From Clostridia bacterium (GTDB lineage Bacteria; Bacillota; Clostridia; UMGS1883; UMGS1540): a DNA stretch of 64,000 bases. The DNA lies in assembly GCA_017450025.1 (NCBI GenBank), contig JAFSYJ010000032.1, positions 1-64,000 of the forward strand, in the 5' to 3' direction. The position numbers and the translations under genes are program-made. The notes under the pieces were generated by a model. It had not been told where the DNA came from, ran no database searches, and was given only the letters and a program-made list of their open reading frames with translations. Of this stretch, positions 35,554 through 44,516 are shown piece after piece (position 1 is the stretch's first letter; every line of letters starts with the position of its first letter).

Positions 35554-36570
35554 ATGACGAAAAGACTTGGAACTCAAACAGTTGCGTTTACAACATTTCC
35601 GACAATAAACGGATACGGCGCGATTGTCGGAAAAAAAGAAGGCGAAGGTCCGATAGGTGACTGCTTTGACTCGGTAGAAGATGACGAATTTTTGGGCGAA
35701 GCAACCTGGGAAAAGGCGGAGACGCGGCTTTTTGAAAAAGGGCTTGCGCTTGTTTTAAAAAAAGCAAAAATAACATCTTCGGATGTAAATTATGTAATAG
35801 CAGGAGACCTTTTAAATCAATGCACAGCGTCGGCGTTTGGAGCGCGCGAGAGCGGTATTCCGTATTTAGGCATTTACGGCGCTTGCTCGACAATGGCGGA
35901 AGGCTTGACGCTTGCGGCTATGATAACAGACGGCGGATTTTCGGAAAACTGCATAGCTGTCGCGGGGAGTCACTTTTGCTCGGCGGAAAAACAGTACCGC
36001 TTTCCGCTTGAATACGGAGGACAAAGACCGCCCTCGTCACAATGGACAGTCACGGGAGTAGGCGCGACGGCGGTGGGATATGGCGGAAACATTTATATTA
36101 CACACGCCACTACGGGAAAAATCGAAGACTACGGCATAACAGACGCCAACAATATGGGCGCGGCAATGGCTCCCGCTTTTGCATCGACGGTCAAGGCGCA
36201 TTTTGAGGATACAGGAAGAAAGCCATCGGATTACGATTTGATTTTGTCAGGGGACTTGGGCAAAATCGGAAAGGGAATTGCGGCAGAGCTTTTGGAAAAC
36301 GAAGGCTACGACATAAGAGAAAACTATAACGACTGCGGAGTTATGATATTTGACTGCGGCAAGCAGGACACACACTCCGGAGGGAGCGGCTGCGGCTGCA
36401 GCGCAAGCGTTTTGTGCGGATATGTTCTGCCGAAGATGCAGGCAGGCGAAATAAAGAATGTACTGTTTACGGCGACAGGCGCGCTTATGAGCCCGACGAC
36501 ATCGCAGCAGGGCGAATCGATTTTGGCGATAGCTCACGCCGTGGCGTTAAGTACGGACTGTAATGTATAG
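35554..36570 (+). CDS. spoVAD: Stage V sporulation protein AD
   Basis: A 338-residue thiolase-fold protein that binds dipicolinic acid at the spore inner membrane; the family lacks the acyl transfer chemistry of thiolases. Recognisable parts are FPTINGYGAIVGKKEGEGP near the start and GGSGCGCSASVLCGYVLPKM near the end. The ATG at 35554 has AGGTG upstream and is preferred to a GTG nine bases earlier. A strong terminator follows at once, so spoVAE/AEB is not part of this operon. Confidence 0.96.
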   Translation: MTKRLGTQTVAFTTFPTINGYGAIVGKKEGEGPIGDCFDSVEDDEFLGEATWEKAETRLFEKGLALVLKKAKITSSDVNYVIAGDLLNQCTASAFGARESGIPYLGIYGACSTMAEGLTLAAMITDGGFSENCIAVAGSHFCSAEKQYRFPLEYGGQRPPSSQWTVTGVGATAVGYGGNIYITHATTGKIEDYGITDANNMGAAMAPAFASTVKAHFEDTGRKPSDYDLILSGDLGKIGKGIAAELLENEGYDIRENYNDCGVMIFDCGKQDTHSGGSGCGCSASVLCGYVLPKMQAGEIKNVLFTATGALMSPTTSQQGESILAIAHAVALSTDCNV

Positions 36571-36584
36571 ATTATGAAAAAACG

Positions 36585-36613
36585 AAAATCCCTGTTTATA
36601 AAACAGGGATTTT
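36585..36613. terminator. Bidirectional terminator between spoVAD and rpsT
   Basis: A 13-bp perfect stem (AAAATCCCTGTTT/AAACAGGGATTTT) with a 3-base loop. T runs follow on both strands, so it can end spoVAD (+) and rpsT (-). Confidence 0.92.
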
Positions 36614-36642
36614 TCATAATAAAAATTGATTTTAAATCTGTG

Positions 36643-36909
36643 TTATGCAGATATCTCATTGTATCTGCGTGCAAGCTGTGATTTTTTACGGGCAGCGGTA
36701 TTTTTAGGAACAACGCCTTTTGCAGCTGCCTGGTCGATTTTTTTAACAGCAAATTTAAAATTAGCACCGGCTTCTTCAACATTATTTGCAGAACATGAAG
36801 CCTCAAAACGCTTTATAGCTGTTTTAAGTGCAGATTTAATCATTTGATTTCTGAGTGTTTTCTTTTCAATAACCAATACTCTTTTTTTAGCTGATTTAAT
36901 GTTAGGCAA
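36643..36909 (-). CDS. rpsT: 30S ribosomal protein S20
   Basis: An 88-residue basic helical protein that binds 16S rRNA in the 30S body. It begins PNIKSAKKRV after the initiator and ends with KGVVPKNTAARKKSQLAR, the S20 signature. The start is TTG at 36909 with GGAGG nine bases upstream; no in-frame ATG exists before the conserved PNIKSAKKR. An out-of-frame ATG lies five bases upstream of the TTG. The gene has its own promoter and terminator. Confidence 0.96.
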   Translation of the reverse strand: MPNIKSAKKRVLVIEKKTLRNQMIKSALKTAIKRFEASCSANNVEEAGANFKFAVKKIDQAAAKGVVPKNTAARKKSQLARRYNEISA

Positions 36910-36946
36910 TGCATTTCACCTCCATTATAAATAGTGACTAAAAGTT

Positions 36947-36975
36947 ATTTTAGCACATATATTTACAAAATGCAA
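36947..36975 (-). promoter_or_regulatory. Sigma-A promoter of rpsT
   Basis: TTGCAT (36970-36975), 17-base spacer containing an extended TG motif, TAAAAT (36947-36952) on the minus strand. Confidence 0.8.
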
Positions 36976-37008
36976 GTATTTTTCAAAAAAAGTTTAAATA
37001 TTTTTGTT

Positions 37009-38103
37009 TTATAAGCTGTTACCTAAAATGCGGTCATCTGTGTAGTCAATATATACTATCCGAAGCGCTGCCATGATAGGTACGCCGATTATCATACCGG
37101 CAGGACCCCAAAGACCGCCGAACAGCATAACCGCAAAGATAACCCAAAACGGGCTGATGCCGACAGACGAGCCGACGATTTTAGGCTGAAGAAGATTTCC
37201 GTCAACCTGGCCGAGGACAAGCTGAAATACGAGAACCCATATCGCTTTGAGCGGTCCAAAGGCTATTGCGCACACAACATACACTGTGATTGCCGCAACA
37301 ATCGGACCGAAAAACGGAATCATATTGCCGAGACCTACCAGAAGACCAAGCAAAACCGGATACGGTGCGCCGAACACCAGCAAAAAGATCGTTGCCGCAA
37401 GTCCTACAATTATTGCGTCTGTGACAAGCCCTATGAAATAAGAATAAAAAATGTCAATCATTTTTCTTGCATACAATGCAAGGATTGTTCCTCTTTTACC
37501 TTTAAAAATGAGTCTGCCGACCGTTTTAAGCACTTTTACAAGAGATTCTCTTTCAAGCAAAATATATATCGAGAAAACTATGCCGAGGACAAAGGTTATA
37601 ACGGAGCTTGCAACAGAGCTGATCGCGGTTACGAGTTTACCAACCACATCAAAATTGATATAGGAGGTTATAAAGTCGTTGACTTTATCAATAAGGTTGA
37701 GATTACCTAAAAACTCATGTTCTGTAAAGAACTTTTTAGCAGTCTCATAGTACGACGGCAAATGCTCTATCAAATCAACTATGTTATTATACAAAGCGGG
37801 CAAAAGCAACTTGATTGCCAGAAAAATCAAAGCGAGCAAAGCAACATATACAACTGCAACACCAATGCCGCGAGCCGCCTTTTTGGATAGCTTGGGGAAT
37901 TTTTTTGGCAAGTAAGATTCAAGCTTTGTTGCGGGCTTAATTGTGAAAAAGGCAATGATAAGACCGATAAAAAACGGGGTAAGAACGCTTAAAAGAAACT
38001 TAACAAAGTTTAAAATAGCGTTAATGTCCAGAACCTTCCACGCAACAATAAAAAGTATGCCGATGATAAGAATTTTCCACCAATAGGATTCTATTTTTTT
38101 CAT
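37009..38103 (-). CDS. AI-2E family transporter (PerM/YtvI-like permease)
   Basis: A 364-residue polytopic membrane protein with about seven or eight hydrophobic segments. The family signature near the C-terminal half is present (GLGNMIPFFGPIVAAI, then VDGNLLQPKIVGSSVGISPFWVIFAVMLFGGLWGP). Members have been linked to AI-2 export, sodium or sporulation (YtvI), so the substrate is unknown. The ATG at 38103 is supported by AAGGTGG. It lies 58 bases downstream of the WYL regulator in the same direction. Confidence 0.9.
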   Translation of the reverse strand: MKKIESYWWKILIIGILFIVAWKVLDINAILNFVKFLLSVLTPFFIGLIIAFFTIKPATKLESYLPKKFPKLSKKAARGIGVAVVYVALLALIFLAIKLLLPALYNNIVDLIEHLPSYYETAKKFFTEHEFLGNLNLIDKVNDFITSYINFDVVGKLVTAISSVASSVITFVLGIVFSIYILLERESLVKVLKTVGRLIFKGKRGTILALYARKMIDIFYSYFIGLVTDAIIVGLAATIFLLVFGAPYPVLLGLLVGLGNMIPFFGPIVAAITVYVVCAIAFGPLKAIWVLVFQLVLGQVDGNLLQPKIVGSSVGISPFWVIFAVMLFGGLWGPAGMIIGVPIMAALRIVYIDYTDDRILGNSL

Positions 38104-38161
38104 AATATACAAACCACCTTACACAATAAGGATACCAAATTATGGACAGGAAATCAATAGT

Positions 38162-39139
38162 TTACATAAAATTTTCAATCGTTTCTCTGAATTTGGTCAC
38201 CACTGCTTCGGGGGCTTCGATTTTCATCTTGCCCTCAAACATAAAAACCCAAGCAAAAAATGTGGGGCTGATATTGACATTTGCCTTGACGGTGAAAAAG
38301 TCGCCGCAATCGCGAACGGAAACATTTTGTCCGAATTTATCTATAACGGCATTTACAAGCGATTTTTCGCACCTGAGCGTGACAAGGACAGTTTCGCCCG
38401 AGTACATATTGAAAATTCTGCGCGAGTACTCGCCAAGATTGAAGTTTGCACCTGCAACCTCCTGAACCGGCGTCGCTTTATCCTCTAAAACACGCAAATC
38501 GGTCATTCTGTCAACGCGGAAATGCGTGAGCTTTTCGTGCTTGTGATAATGAGACACAAGGTAGTAGTTGTCTTCTGAAACGGTCAGGCAGTACGGGCTT
38601 ACGGCGTAGTCGTTTCCGTCATTACGGAGGTGTCTCTGCTTGTCCGTGCGGTATTCAAAATACTTAAATGCTATCTGCCGTCCGCTGTTTATAGCGTCGT
38701 AAATTTTGTCAATATTAAGATATACCATCTCGTTTATTGTTTTTGCTCGGTCAACTATGTAAACTTGCCTTTGTAGCTTGTGCGCCTGATAATGGCTTGT
38801 TAGGCTTTCAAGCTTTTTGATGAGCGCCGCGCTTTTCTTTTCGCTTATGAACCGTGCAGCGCCGACGCTGTCAACAAGAAGCTTTAATTCGGGCAGTTCA
38901 AAATTGCGCGAGCCGATGTAGTAAACATACGAAGACCGTTTTTCTCCTATTATATCAAGCCCGAAAACCCTCAAGGCCTCAATATCGTCATATACGGACT
39001 TCCTCTCGGCGCGTATTCCGTAGCTGTCAAGCTCCGCAAGAATATCGCCCATTGTTACAGGGTTGTCCTCGTCAGAATTTTCAAGAAGATATTTCATAAG
39101 ATAGAGAATTTTAAACTTTTGATTCGGCGTTTTAGTCAT
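38162..39139 (-). CDS. WYL-domain transcriptional regulator
   Basis: A 325-residue protein with an N-terminal winged helix-turn-helix (TMGDILAELDSYGIRAERKSVYDDIEAL) and a WYL sensor domain (YAVSPYCLTVSEDNYYLVSHYHKH ... LTHFRVDRMTDLRVL). A WCX-like C-terminal part follows. WYL proteins bind nucleic-acid-derived or other ligands and regulate varied targets, including DNA-damage and defence genes. No defence genes lie nearby here; the neighbouring AI-2E permease is the simplest candidate target, which is inference. Confidence 0.88.
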   Translation of the reverse strand: MTKTPNQKFKILYLMKYLLENSDEDNPVTMGDILAELDSYGIRAERKSVYDDIEALRVFGLDIIGEKRSSYVYYIGSRNFELPELKLLVDSVGAARFISEKKSAALIKKLESLTSHYQAHKLQRQVYIVDRAKTINEMVYLNIDKIYDAINSGRQIAFKYFEYRTDKQRHLRNDGNDYAVSPYCLTVSEDNYYLVSHYHKHEKLTHFRVDRMTDLRVLEDKATPVQEVAGANFNLGEYSRRIFNMYSGETVLVTLRCEKSLVNAVIDKFGQNVSVRDCGDFFTVKANVNISPTFFAWVFMFEGKMKIEAPEAVVTKFRETIENFM

Positions 39140-39283
39140 TTATGCGTTCCGCCTTTCTTATTTTTACAAAAATCAAAGGCAGAGAGCTACAGCCCTCCGC
39201 CCAAAAAGCAAATTCTTGAAAACGGAAAAATCCGCTCAACTGTACTATAAATTTACCAAAAAAAGAATTATTTGTCAAGGAAT

Positions 39284-39916
39284 TTATTTTTTTAACGCGG
39301 TTTTTATCGAATACAGGGAGCTTTGCACCATATCTACGACCTTAAAGCGTATGTCCACGCCCGAATCTGTCGTGATTATATCAAGCTCGTCGGGTGAAAG
39401 GTTTTTTTTGAATGCCTCAACGCTTTGAGGCTCTTCGCTTACAGCGGCATCAACAAAGCACAACGGAGGGAACATAACGCACCACCAGTTATGCCCTTTT
39501 GCTTCGCCGATCTCTATCTTTACGGCATCGTATTTGCCTGCAGGAAAAGCGTAATTTTCGTACTGCTTCATCGGAAAGTCGTAGCTTCCGATTTCTATGT
39601 TCACGGGATAAGAGAAACCGTTTTTTGAAATTTCATCACTTGCCGCAGTTTTCAGAAAATCAATATTAGCACTGAGTATCTGCTCTGTTTGTTCTTTTGA
39701 TGTGCTGCCGTCAAACAAATTTCTGCCCTCTTTTAAAATCCTATCCCTCACGGCGAGCTTTAAAGACTGGTCTTCGTCAGAATCGCTGTTTGCAAGAATA
39801 TGCAGTCTTACGACATTCTGCGCCAAATCAGTTTGAACTCTACCCGAATATAATATACATACCATTCCTGTCAGCAAAACCAAAGACAGAAATATAAGAA
39901 TAAAATTTCTTTTCAT
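39284..39916 (-). CDS. spoIIR: Stage II sporulation protein R
   Basis: A 210-residue secreted signalling protein made in the forespore. It triggers SpoIIGA to process pro-sigma-E in the mother cell. An N-terminal signal peptide or anchor (about 1-25) precedes the conserved VVRLHILANSDSDEDQSLKLAVRDRIL and the later HNWWCVMFPPLCFVD. A sigma-F-type promoter lies just upstream, which fits forespore expression. It is monocistronic. Confidence 0.95.
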   Translation of the reverse strand: MKRNFILIFLSLVLLTGMVCILYSGRVQTDLAQNVVRLHILANSDSDEDQSLKLAVRDRILKEGRNLFDGSTSKEQTEQILSANIDFLKTAASDEISKNGFSYPVNIEIGSYDFPMKQYENYAFPAGKYDAVKIEIGEAKGHNWWCVMFPPLCFVDAAVSEEPQSVEAFKKNLSPDELDIITTDSGVDIRFKVVDMVQSSLYSIKTALKK

Positions 39917-39936
39917 TCCAATTCACCTCTAAGGCT

Positions 39937-39966
39937 AATTGTTGACACTTTTTCAAATGTTTATAC
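39937..39966 (-). promoter_or_regulatory. Sigma-F-type promoter of spoIIR
   Basis: On the minus strand GTATA (39962-39966), 15-base spacer, GTCAACAATT (39937-39946). It matches GYATA-N15-GGnnAnAHTR except for the second G and the last base. Confidence 0.65.
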
Positions 39967-39975
39967 AAAGATATA

Positions 39976-40004
39976 TTGCCAAAATAATGAATTTGTGTTA
40001 TTAT
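39976..40004 (+). promoter_or_regulatory. Promoter of metY
   Basis: TTGCCA (39976-39981), 17-base spacer, TATTAT (39999-40004). The leader is too short to hold a SAM riboswitch or T-box. Confidence 0.75.
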
Positions 40005-40028
40005 ATTTTAAAAGGAGAGATGATTTTT

Positions 40029-41291
40029 ATGAGAGACGAGACAAAATGCCTGCATTCAGGCTACACGCCTAAAAATTCAGAGCCGAGAGTTGTTCCGATA
40101 GTTCAGAGCACAACTTATGTTTATGATTCCACAGACGATGTCGCAGCCGTATTTGACGACCCGACAAAATCGCTTATTTATTCGCGTTTTGCAAACCCGA
40201 CGGTTATGGCGGTTGAAGGTAAAATCGCTGACCTTGAAGGCGGCGTCGGCGCGATGTGCACATCATCGGGACAAGCTGCAAATCTGCTTGCAATTTTGAA
40301 CATCTGCGAGGCTGGCGACAGCATAGTAAGTACGGCGCAGATTTACGGCGGAACGGTCAATCTTTTTGCCGTAACACTGAAAAAGCTTGGAATTGAGTGC
40401 ATTTTTGTTGATACATTTGCAACTGATGAAGAAATAGAAGCGGCGTTTAAGCCGAACACTAAGGCTGTTTTCGGAGAGACAATCGCAAATCCTGCCCTCA
40501 CGGTATTTGATATAGAAAGATTTGCAAAAATTGCGCATAAAAAGGGCGTGCCGCTTATTGTCGACAACACCTTTGCGACGCCTATTTTGTGCAAACCGTT
40601 TGAGTTTGGGGCTGACATCGTGACACATTCGACTACCAAATATATGGACGGTCACGCAGTTCAGGGCGGCGGCGTTATCGTTGACAGCGGCAAATTTAAT
40701 TGGAAAAACGGCAACTTCCCGTGTCTGACTGAGCCGGACGAGTCGTATCACGGAATCTCTTACACCGAAAAATACGGCGAATTGGCGTATATTTTAAAAG
40801 CGAGAATGCAGCTTATGCGCGACTTTGGCGTTTACCCTGCCGCTCATTCGGCGTTTCTTTTGAACTTGGGACTTGACACTTTGGCAGTCAGAATGCAAAG
40901 ATACTGCGAAAATGCTTACACGGTTGCAAAGTTCCTGCAATCAAACGACAAGATAGATGAAGTAATTTATCCGTGGCTTGAAACAGACAGGAGCTATGCT
41001 CTTGCCAAGAAATATCTCAAAGGCGCGAGCGGAGTAATTTCGCTTATTATAAAAGGCGGAAGAAACAATGCCGTTAAGTTCATGGATTCTTTGGAGCTTG
41101 CTTCAAACGAAGTTCATGTTGCGGACATTCGTACTTGCGTTTTGCACCCTGCAAGCGAGACTCACCGTCAGCTTACAGACGAGCAGCTTGTAGCGGCTGG
41201 AATAAACGGCGGTATGGTGCGCTTGTCGGTCGGACTTGAGTCCGTTGAGGATATAATAGAAGACTTGAAAAAAGGTCTTGCGGCAATATAA
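40029..41291 (+). CDS. metY: O-acetylhomoserine sulfhydrylase (PLP-dependent Cys/Met metabolism family)
   Basis: A 420-residue PLP enzyme of the Cys/Met metabolism family, probably using O-acetylhomoserine and sulfide to make homocysteine. The PLP lysine is Lys204 in THSTTKYMDGH, with VDNTFATP (cofactor-binding Asp) before it. The ~420-residue length and the N-terminus DETKCLHSGYTP favour MetY over cystathionine gamma-synthase or methionine gamma-lyase, which are shorter; a lyase function cannot be excluded. The ATG at 40029 suits AAGGAG better than one nine bases earlier. A strong terminator follows. Confidence 0.88.
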   Translation: MRDETKCLHSGYTPKNSEPRVVPIVQSTTYVYDSTDDVAAVFDDPTKSLIYSRFANPTVMAVEGKIADLEGGVGAMCTSSGQAANLLAILNICEAGDSIVSTAQIYGGTVNLFAVTLKKLGIECIFVDTFATDEEIEAAFKPNTKAVFGETIANPALTVFDIERFAKIAHKKGVPLIVDNTFATPILCKPFEFGADIVTHSTTKYMDGHAVQGGGVIVDSGKFNWKNGNFPCLTEPDESYHGISYTEKYGELAYILKARMQLMRDFGVYPAAHSAFLLNLGLDTLAVRMQRYCENAYTVAKFLQSNDKIDEVIYPWLETDRSYALAKKYLKGASGVISLIIKGGRNNAVKFMDSLELASNEVHVADIRTCVLHPASETHRQLTDEQLVAAGINGGMVRLSVGLESVEDIIEDLKKGLAAI

Positions 41292-41321
41292 AAAAGAATG
41301 GGCTAAAGCCCATTCTTTTTT
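41290..41321 (+). terminator. Terminator after metY
   Basis: A 14-bp perfect stem (AAAAAAGAATGGGC/GCCCATTCTTTTTT) with a 4-base loop, overlapping the metY stop. It is symmetrical and could also stop transcripts arriving from ctpA. Confidence 0.92.
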
Positions 41322-41336
41322 AAACTAAATTTTTAT

Positions 41337-41358
41337 CGGCATAGCCCCAGCTATGCCG
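41337..41358 (-). terminator. Hairpin downstream of ctpA
   Basis: A 9-bp perfect stem (CGGCATAGC/GCTATGCCG) with a 4-base loop starts four bases after the ctpA stop. It lacks a U-tract, so it may protect the 3' end while the metY hairpin terminates. Confidence 0.5.
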
Positions 41359-41361
41359 GTA

Positions 41362-42801
41362 TTACTTTAAGCCTTTTAAATATTCATATGCAGCGTCAAA
41401 CTGCCTGTCATCTGTGAACAAAAGTTCTTCGTACTCAACATTATTTAAGTCAAACAAAGTCGCAAAATCAGCCGTACCCGTAGCGTTTATATTACGGTAG
41501 GTCTGATATTTTAAAAGAGAATCCGAGGTTTCTTTATCAAAAAGGCTATCGGGCTCACCGTCAAAATACCCCAAGAACTCAAGACGCTGTTCAATCGCAA
41601 GAACGGCTTCGGAATTTGTACCATCGGAAACCACAGCATTAAAATCAATAGGTACAAAGTACGAGCAATCCTTTGTTACAGTCTTGTTAGAAATGCTGTA
41701 ATCCGGCGAAACTCCCACACCGTTTACAGGATTACCGCCTGCAGAGAAGTATTCTGCAGTGGTGATTTTTAAAGCGCCGCCTGTCGGTGAAAACGGGAAC
41801 AAGGTCTGCATTGTACCTTTTCCGTAAGTCGTTGTACCGAAAAGCTTGCCCACTTTGGTATCCTGAACTGCCGCAGAAAACAGCTCTGCCGCTGAGGCAC
41901 TCCCTTTATTTACAAGAAGCGCAAGCTTATATTTTGGGTGTTCCAGCTCGGAATAAAACGACTCGTTTTTTGATTCGTCTCTATACTGAACAGAGGCGAC
42001 AACGCCCTTTGGTACAAACAAATTACAAAATCCAATAGCCGAGTTGAGCTCGCCGCCCGGGTTATATCTGAGGTCAATTATCACTTTTTGAACATTATTT
42101 TTGTCAAATTCCGCAAGAGCGGTTTTTGTTTCTTCTACGGTACTGCCGTTAAAGTTTGCAACAGAAATATAGCCAATGTTTCCGTCTAAAATTTCAGATG
42201 CAACGGAAACCTCTTTTATTTTTGCACGCATAATTTCAAAATCAATCAGCTTACCTCCGCGCAAAACGCCGATATTTACTAATGTTCCGACATCACCCAT
42301 AATAAGGGATTGCGCATAGTCAACCGATGCGGAGGAAATATCCTCACCGTTTACCGAAACAAGCACATCATTTGGCAAAATGCCTGCGGCTTCGGCAGGA
42401 GAGCCTTTTATCGGAGAGACAACAATAATGCGTCCGTTGCTCTGATGTATGCTCACGCCTATTCCGACAAATTCACCTGCAACAGTGTGAGAGAGCATCT
42501 GCTCATAATCCTCTTTATACATATACTGTGAGTGTTCGTCTAAAGACGAAAGCATTTCATCAAGCAAGTCCTCGACAGTATCTTCCGGATGAATCATTTT
42601 TCGGAAAAGTGCGGCACTCATCATTTCTTCATTCGTAGTGCCGAATTTATAGTACTTAGAAATAAACTGAGCGGCGCGCGCCACAAGATTAAATTCATAT
42701 GCTCCTTTAAGTTCGCTCTCAGTTGCAGCTATAGCAGGAGTACTGAACGAAAAAAGCAGTATAATTAAACTGATAAATAATACAGATAAGCGTTTTTTCA
42801 T
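41362..42801 (-). CDS. ctpA: Carboxyl-terminal processing serine protease (S41 family)
   Basis: A 479-residue exported protease. A signal peptide covers about 1-25 (ending STPAIA). A PDZ domain lies at about 105-185 (GVSIHQSNGRIIVVSPIKGSPAEAAGI), and the S41 catalytic domain has Ser303 in NKGSASAAEL and Lys328 in TTYGKG. A C-terminal peptidoglycan-binding-like repeat follows (EQRLEFLGYFDG ... DSLLKYQ), so it may act at the wall. In spore formers related CtpB signals sigma-K activation; this copy lies after argS, so its role is open. Confidence 0.92.
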   Translation of the reverse strand: MKKRLSVLFISLIILLFSFSTPAIAATESELKGAYEFNLVARAAQFISKYYKFGTTNEEMMSAALFRKMIHPEDTVEDLLDEMLSSLDEHSQYMYKEDYEQMLSHTVAGEFVGIGVSIHQSNGRIIVVSPIKGSPAEAAGILPNDVLVSVNGEDISSASVDYAQSLIMGDVGTLVNIGVLRGGKLIDFEIMRAKIKEVSVASEILDGNIGYISVANFNGSTVEETKTALAEFDKNNVQKVIIDLRYNPGGELNSAIGFCNLFVPKGVVASVQYRDESKNESFYSELEHPKYKLALLVNKGSASAAELFSAAVQDTKVGKLFGTTTYGKGTMQTLFPFSPTGGALKITTAEYFSAGGNPVNGVGVSPDYSISNKTVTKDCSYFVPIDFNAVVSDGTNSEAVLAIEQRLEFLGYFDGEPDSLFDKETSDSLLKYQTYRNINATGTADFATLFDLNNVEYEELLFTDDRQFDAAYEYLKGLK

Positions 42802-42816
42802 ATTATCACGACCTTT

Positions 42817-44508
42817 TTACATTTTTTGAGGTGCGGTAACACCCAGAGCCTTAAGGCAGTTTGCAATAACAATTCTTACACAGTCGCAAAGCTTGAGCCG
42901 TGCTGCCGCAAGCGCAGGCTCTTCGCCGCGAATACGGCAAGCGTTATAGAAAGAATGAAACAGCGCAGAAACTTCTGTAACATAGCGGGTAAGGCGCGAA
43001 GGCTCATAAAGTTCAGCCGCGATCCTGACCTCTTCGGGGAGTTCCGCAATCTTTTTAAGCAAATCAACTTCCTGAGGCGCGGTTAAAAGAGACGCGTCAA
43101 TTTCAGAGTACGGCAAAACATTTATTCCGTCATTTGCCATAAGCCTTAAAATACTGCAAATCCTTGCGTGCGCGTATTGCACATAAAATACGGGGTTGTC
43201 GTTAGTTTGCGAAACCGCAAGCGACAAGTCAAAGTCAAAATGGCTGCCTGCCTGACGGAGGTTAAAGAAAAACCTTGCGGCGTCAACGCCTATATCCTCA
43301 AGCAGGTCGGAAAGCGTTATCATTTTGCCTGTGCGCTTGCTCATACGGACAATTTCTCCGTTTTCCATAAGGCGGACAAGCTGCATTGTAATAACATACA
43401 GTTTATCAGGGTCAAGTCCGAGAGCCTGCAGCGCACCCTTCATACGCGCTATATGACCGTGATGGTCTGCGCCCCATATATTTATTGCAAGGTCAAAATC
43501 CCTTGTTAAAAGCTTGTTTCTGTGATATGCAATATCGGCGGCAAAATATGTGGGAATACCGTTATCCCTGACAAGAACATCATCTTTATAGGAGCGGTCG
43601 TCCTCGCCGCGCTTTTCTATAAACTCTGTACTTTTAAACCACAGCGCGCCGTCCTTTTCATATACGAGAGAGGTTTCTTTTAAAAGCTCTATTGTCTTTA
43701 AAACATCGCCGTTGTTATGCAGAGAGCTTTCGTAAAACCAGTTGTCGTATTCGATACGGTAATTTTTAAGGTCCTTTTTCATTTTTTTGAGGTTAAGAGG
43801 CAGGGCATAGTCAATAAGAGCCTGTTTTCTTTCGGCTTCGCTCACATTTAAGAGCTTGTCTCCGTACAGGTCGATATAATTTTGAGCGTGAACGGTGATG
43901 TCGTCGCCTTTATAGCCGTCTTCAGGGAAGTCGGTACTGCCCGTTAAAATCTGGCGGTAGCGTGCCTCAAGTGAACGACCGAACTTGTCTATCTGGGCGC
44001 CTGCGTCGTTTACATAGAATTCGCGCGTTACATCGTATCCTGCCATTTGCAAAACGGAAGCAAGGCAATCGCCTATTGCGCCGCCGCGCGCGTTGCCCAT
44101 ATGCATAGGACCCGTGGGGTTTGCGCTTACAAACTCAACATTGATTTTTTTGCCGTTACCTATATTTATTTTTCCGTAATCTTCGCATTTGTTCTCGATT
44201 TCGGAAATAACCTCGTAGAGGTAGCTGTTATTCAAGTAAAAATTTATAAACCCCGCGCCGGCAATATCGATCTTTGATATAAGAGAGCAAGGTGGTATGC
44301 ACGCCACGATTTTTGAAGCGATCTCGCGCGGAGGCAATTTAAGCTGCCGTGCAAGGAGCATTGCCATATTTGTTGAATAATCGCCGTTTGACGGGTCCTT
44401 TGGGACTTCAACAAGAAAATCGGGCGTTTGTGCCGAAGAATAAGCCTCGCCAAGCGCCGCGGATAAAATATTTCTGATTTCTGACTGTACCTTTTCTACT
44501 ATGTTCAT
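42817..44508 (-). CDS. argS: Arginine--tRNA ligase
   Basis: A 563-residue class I synthetase. The N-terminal Add1 tRNA-binding domain is about 1-110. The HIGH motif variant is in NPTGPMHMGNARGGAIGD, and the KMSKS-like loop is RMSKRTGKMI. A C-terminal helical anticodon domain ends in NCLKALGVTAPQKM. AGGAGG lies a few bases before the ATG. It follows the DUF1934 gene by eight bases and precedes ctpA by 15, forming a three-gene operon. Confidence 0.97.
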   Translation of the reverse strand: MNIVEKVQSEIRNILSAALGEAYSSAQTPDFLVEVPKDPSNGDYSTNMAMLLARQLKLPPREIASKIVACIPPCSLISKIDIAGAGFINFYLNNSYLYEVISEIENKCEDYGKINIGNGKKINVEFVSANPTGPMHMGNARGGAIGDCLASVLQMAGYDVTREFYVNDAGAQIDKFGRSLEARYRQILTGSTDFPEDGYKGDDITVHAQNYIDLYGDKLLNVSEAERKQALIDYALPLNLKKMKKDLKNYRIEYDNWFYESSLHNNGDVLKTIELLKETSLVYEKDGALWFKSTEFIEKRGEDDRSYKDDVLVRDNGIPTYFAADIAYHRNKLLTRDFDLAINIWGADHHGHIARMKGALQALGLDPDKLYVITMQLVRLMENGEIVRMSKRTGKMITLSDLLEDIGVDAARFFFNLRQAGSHFDFDLSLAVSQTNDNPVFYVQYAHARICSILRLMANDGINVLPYSEIDASLLTAPQEVDLLKKIAELPEEVRIAAELYEPSRLTRYVTEVSALFHSFYNACRIRGEEPALAAARLKLCDCVRIVIANCLKALGVTAPQKM

Positions 44509-44516
44509 AAATCCTC

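Noticed and set aside
38162-39139. WYL regulator as a marker of a defence system
   Set aside because: Neighbours are spoIIR, a permease and rpsT; no nuclease, helicase or abortive-infection gene lies near.
39967-40028. SAM riboswitch or T-box before metY
   Set aside because: The leader after the promoter is about 20 bases, too short for either element.
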